From Biomaibacter acetigenes (GTDB taxonomy: Bacteria; Bacillota; Thermosediminibacteria; Thermosediminibacterales; Tepidanaerobacteraceae), in the NCBI RefSeq assembly GCF_003691585.1, contig NZ_CP033169.1:2852001-2916000 (forward strand): DNA of 64,000 nt, in the 5' to 3' direction. The translations under genes were made by a program, and so were the position numbers. Below are positions 18,078 to 25,449 of this stretch, one piece after another. The notes under the pieces are model-generated. The model was not told where the DNA came from. It did not search any database and worked only from the letters and a program-made list of their open reading frames with translations. Each line of letters starts with the position of its first letter. Position 1 is the stretch's first letter.

Positions 18078-18637
18078 AACACAACTTTATTATCTATTTG
18101 ACACGACTTTATTATTTCTAACACGAGTTTTTTATCTCTGACACAACTTTTTTATTTTTCCCATTATCCCTTAACCCTTTTTAGAATAAAACTTAGTCCT
18201 AACTATGTATACACATAAAAAACTCATGTCAAAACCCAACACCCCTCAAACCCTTGTCCCTTCTTGCCTTAACCCTATTTTTCTAATTCTTTCTATATAA
18301 AAAAGTCATGTCAAAAATCACCCATTTCCCTTATCCCTATCTCCTTTTTTCTTCCTATTTTCAGCCTCATTTTAGATAAAAAAGTCGTGTCAAAAGTAAG
18401 GATAAATAGGGATAAGTTTCAAGGGAAAAGGGGAAAGTTTAATCAATATCTTTCATCAATACACCATTCAAATCCAATAAAATCAATACTTTTACCCTTA
18501 TTCCTTTCTCCTTGAGCCTAAAAAAGCCATGCAGCAATTCAGGATTTCTCCTGCATTTACAGCATGACTTTTAACATGACTTTTTTATTTTTGATACGAC
18601 TTTATTATTCGTGACACGAGTTTTTTAGGGTTATACA
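18078..18637. repeat. Tn7-like end unit E1
   Basis: Four packed sites, 20-22 bp apart with core ACACGACTTTATTATT, lie at 18078-18160. Next are a pyrimidine tract, CCTAACTA, and a TGTATAC terminus at 18206. Three inverted sites follow, spaced 70-90 bp apart (AAAAAACTCATGTC 18217-18230, AAAAGTCATGTC 18301-18312, AAAAAGTCGTGTC 18379-18391), then a purine-rich stretch. A hairpin (CATGC/GCATG with inner CAGGA/TCCTG) lies near 18528-18566. Three more packed sites end at a TTATACA terminus at 18637. All sites in this unit share the TGACAC/GTGTCA half, unlike the other units. It is non-coding. Confidence 0.65.
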
Positions 18638-18726
18638 ACTATAATTATCAAGACTTATGGATATGAAGCAATTAAAAACCATTAAATAACTCCATTCGCA
18701 CTGCCATATGAAATCCACTCAATTCA

Positions 18727-19386
18727 TCAGATGTCTTTTTGCAAAATTTTAAATAAATCTACTATTTTATCAGGCTTATGATTAGAGTATATTTTTTTAG
18801 CATCTCCATTACTATCTTCAACATTTAGTGTAATTGTTTTTTTGCCCTGTTCTATTTCTTTTTGAATTCCCTGCATTGTATTTTCTCTAAAAAAATTCTT
18901 ATTTTTATCCTTATTTTTGTCTTTGCTAATGGGATATCGAAAATAATCACTTACACTATCATACCCATTTATTTTGTTTATCCATTTTTCAAATTCATCA
19001 TTAAATTTCCATATTGTTGTAGTATTTTTACTCAAATAATCCTTATTACTTTTAATAAGAAAATTAAGATAAATATATAAATCCTTTATGTTATGCGTAG
19101 TCTTCAATAATATCCAAGTTCCATTATTAAGTTTTATTTTCGGTTCTCCATTATATTTGTCATTATCAAAATTTAGTTTGAATTTTTTATGAAACAGAAT
19201 GATACCTGATTTTAAAAATAGTTCTATGCAGTGTCTTCTTAAAAAATTAACTGGTAGAACTGAATACCAATCTTCTCTAAAATTCTCTGAACTACACAAA
19301 TCATTGGCTGCTGCATAATATATAGAACCAATCATTTCATACCCATAGTCAGGGTGTTCCTCCAAAGGCATAAAATAATAGTTCAT
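18727..19386 (-). CDS. Hypothetical protein, possibly HEPN-like
   Basis: This 219-residue soluble protein is lysine-rich. The phrases LPVNFLRRHCIELFLKSGI and KTTHNIKDLYIYLNFL resemble the paired helices of HEPN-type proteins (R-x4-E-L-x-L-K followed by a TH-x-x-LY helix), but the match is weak and no R-x4-H motif is present. The start is the ATG with GGAGG seven bases upstream. It is flanked by the non-coding units E1 and P2/E3 and has no gene partner, looking like single-gene cargo. Confidence 0.45.
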   Translation of the reverse strand: MNYYFMPLEEHPDYGYEMIGSIYYAAANDLCSSENFREDWYSVLPVNFLRRHCIELFLKSGIILFHKKFKLNFDNDKYNGEPKIKLNNGTWILLKTTHNIKDLYIYLNFLIKSNKDYLSKNTTTIWKFNDEFEKWINKINGYDSVSDYFRYPISKDKNKDKNKNFFRENTMQGIQKEIEQGKKTITLNVEDSNGDAKKIYSNHKPDKIVDLFKILQKDI

Positions 19387-19517
19387 ATTCATTCCTCCAA
19401 CATTAAATACTTACAGTTAATTTATCATCCTATATACATCATACATTAAATTCCATTTACAAAATATCTTATAGGCTTTTGTCTTCAATTCTTATGCTAG
19501 AAGCATAATTATTTTTA

Positions 19518-19580
19518 CTTACAACTTTATTTCCATTTTAATAGAACTTTCCTTGTAATGAAAGTACTTTTCTGTTTCTA
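19518..19580. repeat. Packed 20-bp site array P2
   Basis: Three sites at 20-bp spacing (TTACAACTTTATTTCC, ATAGAACTTTCCTTG, GAAAGTACTTTTCTG) end with CTTTTCTGTTTCT, matching array P1 at 17981. About 30 bp beyond, an inverted copy (GAAACAGAAAAAATGG) occurs. It looks like a degraded partial unit. Confidence 0.45.
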
Positions 19581-19750
19581 AAATTTTTCGTCCATATCAT
19601 TTTTGGAAACAGAAAAAATGGGCAATGTTATATATAAAAAGTAAATAATGTTCTTTCATAAATTTCCTTTAATCTCCATATGCCTTTAATCCTAAAATTG
19701 AACTAAACCCTGTATTCTCAATACTTTCCCTTGTTCCTTATACCTTTCAA

Positions 19751-20301
19751 TATCACAACTTTATTTTATTTTTGAAACGACTAATTAAACCCTATTTTCT
19801 TCTCAAATCATTTCCTATTTCCCTTACCCCTTTTTCCTTAATCCCAACTATGTATAATCAAAATAAAATCACAACAAAATTCAAATAAAGTCCTTTCACT
19901 AACAGCCCTCAAACCCTTGAAAACATTGGCTTGTTATTATCTTCCGATTTCCCATTTAATTCCTATTTCCTTATTCCTCACTTCCTAAAGTCCTTGCATT
20001 TGCGCGATTTTAGGGTAAAAAATGAAAATAAAGTTCTTTTAGGTAAAAGAGTTAAGGGGAAAGGATTAAGGGAAGTTTTTATCCATTTCCCCTTCCATTT
20101 TCTTTTCCATTTAATCTTCTAATCCGTTGATTTTTCTGGGGTTAAGGCTTGTCTCTCTTTTCTATTTTAATGAGAATTTCTGATAAAAAAACATGGCTTA
20201 ACCGAGATTCCTTATCCCTTTTAAACCATGTTTCCTCCAAGAACTTTATTTTCTTCATAGAAATAATTTGCAAAATGAAAGGAGTTTATTTGGGTTATAC
20301 A
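19751..20301. repeat. Tn7-like end unit E3
   Basis: A packed site (ATCACAACTTTATTTT, 19752-19767) and a degenerate second copy are followed by a pyrimidine tract, CCCAACTA and a TGTATAATC terminus at 19851. Inverted sites follow at about 19880 (CAAATAAAGTCCTTTC) and 20021 (GAAAATAAAGTTCTTTT). A strong stem (AAGGGGAAA with its complement) spans about 20052-20095. Packed sites from 20237 end in GGGTTATACA at 20301. It shares GCCCTCAAACCCTTGA with E1 and E2. It is non-coding. Confidence 0.6.
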
Positions 20302-20403
20302 TATATACAGGGATAAGGGCTATGGGCTAAGGTACAAATAAAAACTACTTAATATATGAATTTTCTAGAGATTTTCTGAAATATAATATGTAGTTTGAAA
20401 AAT

Positions 20404-21147
20404 TTATTTATATAGGTTCTTATACCAACTGTCTTTTCTCTCTCGTTTTATTTCAACACTGTCATTTTCAATGGAGTCACCAACTTGATATGCCCATACC
20501 TCAACATCATCAAGTAAACCTTCATATCTTTTTATAAACGTTTCTACCAGGCTTTCGCCTTTTTTATTAAAATCATCTTGGAAAACAATAATTTTTCTAT
20601 CAGCAATTATTCTGGATAAATAAAAAATTGCCTCAATTGCCGTTGATATTTTCGCAGAAGGAAAATTATCATCTTTTGTCCATGTATAACTTTTACATTC
20701 TACCACAATAGAATTATCTGATGATACTAAATCAAACTTGTGAACTTTATTAATACCTACAATTAATGGCTTTTCACGGAAACTATCACTAAAAATACGA
20801 TTTAAATATAAACCCACTCTATTTTCGAAAGCATCATAGAGAAGTCTTGTAAAAGCACGATTGTTATTATTATATAAATCTAAATAGTTATTTTTTAAAG
20901 TTGTTTCTGAATCTAATACACTCTTATTACTATATGTATCAGTAATACGATTTATTAATTTATCCTTCTTGCAATATGAACATTCATCTTTATACCGATT
21001 TATTGTGCCTTGCTTATATAATTTATTACATATGACATAAATAGTTTGACGTGGCTCAATCCCTAGTAATTTTGATAAGCAATCATCACAAAAGGACTTA
21101 TTTCTACTATATAGAAAATCTATAATTTTTTCACTATGCTTACTCAT
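20404..21147 (-). CDS. Predicted PD-(D/E)XK nuclease-like protein
   Basis: The 247-residue protein has two parts. The N-terminal 90 residues look like a winged helix, with paired cysteines (CDDC near residue 20 and CSYCKKDK near residue 60) that could bind zinc. The C-terminal part has KVHKFDLVSSDNSIVVECKSY, a D...ExK arrangement typical of the restriction-endonuclease-like fold. The start follows GGGGG. It lies on the right of E3, with two more minus-strand genes upstream. A cargo defence nuclease is the likeliest reading; no partner methylase is present. Confidence 0.6.
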   Translation of the reverse strand: MSKHSEKIIDFLYSRNKSFCDDCLSKLLGIEPRQTIYVICNKLYKQGTINRYKDECSYCKKDKLINRITDTYSNKSVLDSETTLKNNYLDLYNNNNRAFTRLLYDAFENRVGLYLNRIFSDSFREKPLIVGINKVHKFDLVSSDNSIVVECKSYTWTKDDNFPSAKISTAIEAIFYLSRIIADRKIIVFQDDFNKKGESLVETFIKRYEGLLDDVEVWAYQVGDSIENDSVEIKRERKDSWYKNLYK

Positions 21148-21301
21148 TTTATACCCCCTTAGCATGTTGTTGCTACTCCATATACCATATCTCTATTTCC
21201 TTTTATTACTGTAAAAGTTTCTATAATAATCTTTAAATTCTTTTAAAACTTTAGTCCATTTAATGAGCCTTTCACCTAAATAATTAGGCTTTATACTCCA
21301 T

Positions 21302-21781
21302 TCAATCTAATAATACATACTCTTTACCCTCTTCATCAATACAAATCTCATCATTATATCCATTTTCTTTTAGATAATCAAAAAAATACTGTCTCTTTAA
21401 CCCTCTTCTTCCTATAGTAAACTTTCCGTAATTTCTTATCTCAATAAGATTGTTGTCTTCATATACTCTTGTATTAAAAGACTTTGAGAAGTAATATGGC
21501 AGATTTACCTCCAGAATCTGTCCTAAAGTGTTGTTACTATCCCCTGGTAATGTAGTTAAAATACCACATCTATTGATTTCACCTGTTGATGCATTACACC
21601 ATTCTACTGTTGAAGCCCAAATAATATCCTCTTTATCTTTAATTTCATAGACATCAAGTTCTTCCAGGGAGCCAGATGGGTTTCCCCACTTTCTTTGCCC
21701 TATCCTTTTAAAGTTTGCTAACCCAATTTCTAAAACATGAAATATCTCTCTTGTTCTTTCTTCATTATCAACCTTATTCAT
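21302..21781 (-). CDS. Hypothetical protein (159 aa)
   Basis: The sequence is soluble, with no membrane segment, and is not recognised. It has an acidic C-terminus (ENGYNDEICIDEEGKEYVLLD). The start has AAAGGAG upstream, and its first eight bases overlap the end of the TnsD-like fragment, so the two are translationally linked. Genes coupled to TnsD-like genes are often transposon cargo or accessory factors, but nothing in this protein points to a function. Confidence 0.5.
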   Translation of the reverse strand: MNKVDNEERTREIFHVLEIGLANFKRIGQRKWGNPSGSLEELDVYEIKDKEDIIWASTVEWCNASTGEINRCGILTTLPGDSNNTLGQILEVNLPYYFSKSFNTRVYEDNNLIEIRNYGKFTIGRRGLKRQYFFDYLKENGYNDEICIDEEGKEYVLLD

Positions 21782-22349
21782 TTATATCTCCTTTCACATT
21801 TAGTATTTCCTGTAAAAAGTTGTAACCATATCCTTTTCCATTCAAGAATCCTTTTATATCCTTTGAAATAAATTTCATATACCTTGGCTTAACTCCTGCT
21901 GTTTCTGCCAAATTCCATAATGTCATCGGTTTCCCTTGCTTCTCTAGTTCATCTATAGCCCATTTGATTTTTCTAATGTGAAATTCTTCCATACTTTCAA
22001 TTGTAGACTCTATATATGCCTTAGTCAACGGTAGTTTTTCTCTCTTTTTAGAAAGCCACCCACTAATCCCTAATTTGCTCCCTATAGTTGTCCAAGTTAT
22101 CCGCTCAGGCTTGCCTTCTTTCATTTCTCTTACTACTTCTTTTACTTGTGAAAGCAATTCAGCATCTCTTTTAGCCCAATCAACACTATTAACTTTTGTT
22201 TTTATCCTGCGATAGTTTTGTTTCAGCCATTCACTATCATATCTTTTCAGCCATGTATATAGTCCATCATTTTTTCTTCTTATCTGGTTGCTGCTTATAT
22301 CGGCATATTGAACATGAAGTTTAAGCCATTTTTTATAACATATCATCAT
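21774..22349 (-). pseudogene. tnsD: TnsD (Tn7 target selector) C-terminal fragment
   Basis: The 191 residues match the C-terminal region of TnsD-type proteins. They read GLYTWLKRYDSEWLKQN, then VDWAKRDAELLSQVKE, then PERITWTTIGSKLG, then KLPLTKAYIESTIES and EFHIRKIKWAI. Full TnsD proteins run to about 500 residues and begin with a TniQ zinc domain, which is absent. The sequence immediately upstream enters the E2 unit, and no good ribosome binding site is present. TnsD directs Tn7 to the end of glmS, and this fragment lies 0.7 kb from the glmS 3' end. I call it a remnant, though a short protein could still be expressed. Confidence 0.75.
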
Positions 22350-22394
22350 TGCACTTATTGTTCTGTTCCTTATCCCACCTTGTTTCCCCTTCTT

Positions 22395-23055
22395 AGAACT
22401 AACTTTATTCCAATAGAGCCAACTTTATTATTATAGAACTGACTTTATTTTCACAGAATCACCTTTATTATTTTATTGCCTCTCCCTTATTCCTTATCCC
22501 AAAAATCCTTACCCCTAACTATGTATATTTAAAATAAACTCCACTCCACCCACACCCCTCAAACCCTTGATTTTCCTATATCCTAATTTCTACCAGATAA
22601 TAAAGTCCACTCTAAAATTCCTTAATTTCATCCCACTTATTAACACTTTTTCCTTAATCCTTGTAGTAATTTTTAAAATAAAGTCGGTTCTTTTTAGCAG
22701 CAAATTAAAAGGAAAATAGGGATAAGTTTCATGGGTTAAGAGTTAAGGTGTACATATTTTCAATCCATCTTTTCAATCGATATATCAATATTTTAATCAA
22801 TATAATAATCAATGCTTCTCTCAATCCTTTTAAAATCAATACTTTCAAGACTGTAATCAGCACAATATTCTAATCAAAATTCTAATGAAAAATCAAATTC
22901 CTTAACCCTTACACCTTACCCCTCTCCCCCTACCAAAAAGCAAACCCCGCAGCAAATCAGGAGTCAGCCTGCATCTACTGCGAGGTTTTGGAACGAACTT
23001 TATTTTTACAGAGCGAAGTTTATTATTATGGAGTGGAGTTTATTTTGTATATACA
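22395..23055. repeat. Tn7-like end unit E2, abutting attTn7
   Basis: Four packed sites, exactly 20 bp apart (AGAACTAACTTTATT, AGAGCCAACTTTATT, AGAACTGACTTTATT, AGAATCACCTTTATT), fill 22395-22474. A pyrimidine tract and CCTAACTA lead to a TGTATATTT terminus at 22522. Inverted sites lie at 22531-22546 (AAATAAACTCCACTCC), 22593-22613 (ATAATAAAGTCCACTCT) and 22671-22691 (AAAATAAAGTCGGTTCT). A hairpin (CGCAG/CTGCG with inner CAGG/CCTG) spans about 22948-22982. Three packed sites, again 20 bp apart, fill 22990-23049 and end in TGTATATACA at 23055. It is non-coding apart from repeated AATCAAT-type stretches at 22780-22900. Confidence 0.7.
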
Positions 23056-23082
23056 ATCCCCTTTTTATTTCTTATGCCTTTA
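23056..23082 (-). other. attTn7-type insertion position after glmS
   Basis: The outer terminus of E2 ends 24 bp beyond the glmS stop codon (TAA, 23080-23082). Tn7 inserts at about this distance from glmS, with a 5-bp duplication. The flanking pentamer here is ATCCC on the plus strand; I did not find its partner copy. Confidence 0.65.
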
Positions 23083-24909
23083 CTCCACCGTCACGCTTTT
23101 TGCAAGGTTCCGTGGCTTGTCGACGTCGCAACCGCGGGCGACGGCGGCGTAGTATGCCAGAAGCTGCATGGGTATTACCGCCAGGATAGGGGTGAGGATG
23201 GGATGGGTCTTGGGGATGTAGATGACGTCATCCACAGATTTTTTGATCTCCTCATTTCCTTCATTAGCTAGAGCCACCACAAATCCTTCTCGAGCCTTTA
23301 CTTCTTTGATGTTGCTCAGAGTTTTTTCAAAGAGGTGTTCCTGGGTGACCGGTGCGATCACAGGGACACCTTCTTCTATAAGGGCCAGAGTGCCGTGCTT
23401 TAGCTCTCCGGCGGCATAGGCTTCGGCATGGATGTAGGATATCTCTTTGAGCTTCAGGGCCCCTTCCAGAGAAAGGGGATAGTCGAGACCCCTGCCGATA
23501 TAGAATACATCTTCCCTATCGAAGAACTTTTGAGCGAGAGATTTTATTTTATCCTCATGGCCCAGTATGATTTTTGCCTGGTCAGGTAAGTTTTTCATGG
23601 CAGAGGTTATTTCCTGAAAATCCTTTTCGCAAATGCGGCCAAGGGTCCTGGCTATATATAATGCTATGAAATCCAGCGCAATGAGCTGGGTGCTGTAAGC
23701 TTTGGTAGAAGCTACGGCTATCTCGGGGCCGGCCCAGGTGTAGATGATATCGTCGGCTTCTCTGGAAACGGAGCTTCCCACCACGTTGGTGATGGCCAGC
23801 ACCCTTGCCCCCAGTTTTTTGGACTCCCGGAGAGCCGCCAGGGTATCGGCAGTTTCTCCGGACTGGCTTATGATGATGACCAGTGTATTTTTATCTATCA
23901 TTGGATCCCGGTAACGAAACTCCGATGCGATATCCACCTCTACGGGGACCCTGGTGAGCTTTTCTATTACATATTTTCCGACCATCCCCGCGTGGTAGGC
24001 GGTACCGCAGGCCACAATGAAAATCTTCTTGATGCCTTGAAGATATTCTTTGCTAAGATGCACATCATCCAGCTTTATCTCGCCTTTTTCCGGTAAAATT
24101 CTTCCTGCCATGGTATCTTTAAAGGCTTTAGGCTGTTCGTGGATTTCCTTGAGCATGAAGTGGGGGTATCCGCCCTTTTCAGCTGCCACCGCATCCCACT
24201 TTACTTCAAATATGGACTTTGCTACAGGATTTCCTTCGAAGTCGGTCACTTCCACTTTGTCTTTCGTGATCTTCACCATCTCGCCGTCTTCCAGAATATA
24301 TACTTTGCGGGTATGCTGCAGTATGGCCGGAATATCCGATGCAATGAAGTTTTCCCCTTCGCCGAGGCCGGCGATGAGGGGGCTGGATTTACGGGCGGCC
24401 ACTATGGTTCCGGGCTCCCGCCTGGAGATGACACCCAGTGCAAAAGAGCCTTCCAGCTTGCTTATGGTCTTTTTCATCGTCTCAAAGAGGTCTCCGTCAT
24501 AGAAATGCTCAATCATATGGGGCACCACTTCGGTATCGGTTTCCGATTTGAAAACATGGCCTTCCGACTGCAGCCATTCCTTCAACTCCTGATAATTCTC
24601 GATGATGCCGTTGTGTACAACGATGAAATCCCCGGTGCAATCAGTATGGGGATGGGCATTCACATTCGAAGGCCTGCCGTGGGTTGCCCAGCGAGTGTGG
24701 CCGATGCCCACATGCCCTTCAGGGTATGCGCCGCCGAGCTTTTCCTCCAGCACTTTTATCTTACCTTCAGTTTTTATGAGATTGGTGCAGCAACAATTGT
24801 GTATGGCAATACCCGCCGAATCGTAACCTCTATATTCAAGCCTTTTCAGGCCGTCCAGCAAAATAGGAGCTGCCTGTTTATCTCCAACGTAACCAACTAT
24901 TCCACACAT
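23080..24909 (-). CDS. glmS: Glutamine-fructose-6-phosphate aminotransferase
   Basis: GlmS converts fructose-6-phosphate and glutamine into glucosamine-6-phosphate, the first step to UDP-GlcNAc for cell wall. The 609-residue protein begins MCGIVGYVGDKQA, whose Cys2 is the catalytic nucleophile once the Met is removed. The N-terminal glutaminase has GHTRWATHGRPS and VVHNGIIENY. Two SIS domains follow (VACGTAYHAG, ISQSGETADT, and the C-terminal AVARGCDVDKPRNLAKSVTVE). Longer in-frame readings run into the ribozyme and are rejected. It is the last gene of the cdaA-cdaR-glmM-glmS block. The end of the gene is the probable docking site for Tn7-like elements. Confidence 0.97.
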   Translation of the reverse strand: MCGIVGYVGDKQAAPILLDGLKRLEYRGYDSAGIAIHNCCCTNLIKTEGKIKVLEEKLGGAYPEGHVGIGHTRWATHGRPSNVNAHPHTDCTGDFIVVHNGIIENYQELKEWLQSEGHVFKSETDTEVVPHMIEHFYDGDLFETMKKTISKLEGSFALGVISRREPGTIVAARKSSPLIAGLGEGENFIASDIPAILQHTRKVYILEDGEMVKITKDKVEVTDFEGNPVAKSIFEVKWDAVAAEKGGYPHFMLKEIHEQPKAFKDTMAGRILPEKGEIKLDDVHLSKEYLQGIKKIFIVACGTAYHAGMVGKYVIEKLTRVPVEVDIASEFRYRDPMIDKNTLVIIISQSGETADTLAALRESKKLGARVLAITNVVGSSVSREADDIIYTWAGPEIAVASTKAYSTQLIALDFIALYIARTLGRICEKDFQEITSAMKNLPDQAKIILGHEDKIKSLAQKFFDREDVFYIGRGLDYPLSLEGALKLKEISYIHAEAYAAGELKHGTLALIEEGVPVIAPVTQEHLFEKTLSNIKEVKAREGFVVALANEGNEEIKKSVDDVIYIPKTHPILTPILAVIPMQLLAYYAAVARGCDVDKPRNLAKSVTVE

Positions 24910-25059
24910 AATCTTTTCCTGCCTTTCTTGTGATGTTGTCAAGGTTCGCGGCATTTTTGGCAAAAATCCATTACGGGGCATAAAACCGCATAATAGGATT
25001 TTGCAGCAAAATGCCCATGTATATACAATATCCACAATAATACAACCTGTTATTCCTGC

Positions 25060-25207
25060 CGAAATCCCTTTGTGCCGGCGATCACTCGCCGGTTTTGTGG
25101 ACCTCTGTCGGTGGCAGGCCACCGTGGGGCATCCGCCGAATTCTTCGATAAACCCCAACCTCGTCAGCTTACCATCCATTCTCCGGGCGATGGCAAGCTC
25201 TGGCGCT
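25060..25207 (-). ncRNA. glmS ribozyme/riboswitch
   Basis: The minus strand carries the conserved core in order: GCGCCAGAGC at the 5' end, then GACGAGGTTGGGGTTTATCG, then TTCGGCGGATGCCCCACGG, and a downstream GGCGAGTGATCGCCGG hairpin followed by GCACAAAGGGA. Self-cleavage, stimulated by glucosamine-6-phosphate, should occur 5' of the first G (between 25207 and 25206). It lies about 150 nt before the glmS start and gives feedback control by destabilising the message. Confidence 0.97.
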
Positions 25208-25212
25208 TTTCT

Positions 25213-25247
25213 CGAAGTTCGATGTTCGAAATTCGATGTTCGAACAT
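25213..25247. repeat. TTCGA-rich tandem palindromic repeat
   Basis: GTTCGATGTTCGAA is repeated almost perfectly (ATTCGATGTTCGAAC) just upstream of the ribozyme cleavage site. A related sequence (TTCGAGGTTCGAAGTTAG) overlaps the 3' end of aspA near 32817. It is probably a dispersed short repeat. Confidence 0.55.
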
Positions 25248-25449
25248 TACCTTCAAACATGGTAAAATAACTATTCGTTGTCTAAACTATCAAGCCTCCT
25301 TTATCATTTGTTTTATGCTTTGCTATCTTTTTCCATCACCCCCTTCAAAGATACTCTTAATCTAAAACGAAGGTAAAAGCCTTTTTTAATCAAATACGCA
25401 GCCGATAGATTTTTAATGCCGAGCGCATTGTGGAGCCTATTAGAAGCTC

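Noticed and set aside
18195-18645. AACTAT as target duplication of E1
   Set aside because: AACTA(T) stands on both sides of E1, but the same CCTAACTA precedes the termini of E0a, E2 and E3, so it belongs to the unit rather than to the target.
22395-23055. 20-bp periodic repeats resembling a short CRISPR array
   Set aside because: The period equals the repeat length, there are no unique spacers, copies occur in both orientations, and no cas gene is present.
10394-23055. Integron-like cassette array
   Set aside because: Single genes separated by related non-coding units fit at first, but attC sites are shorter and have different core motifs, and no tyrosine integrase gene is seen.
24910-25260. 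N-terminal extension of glmS
   Set aside because: The open frame continues upstream, but it translates the glmS ribozyme; the catalytic Cys must follow the start Met at 24909.
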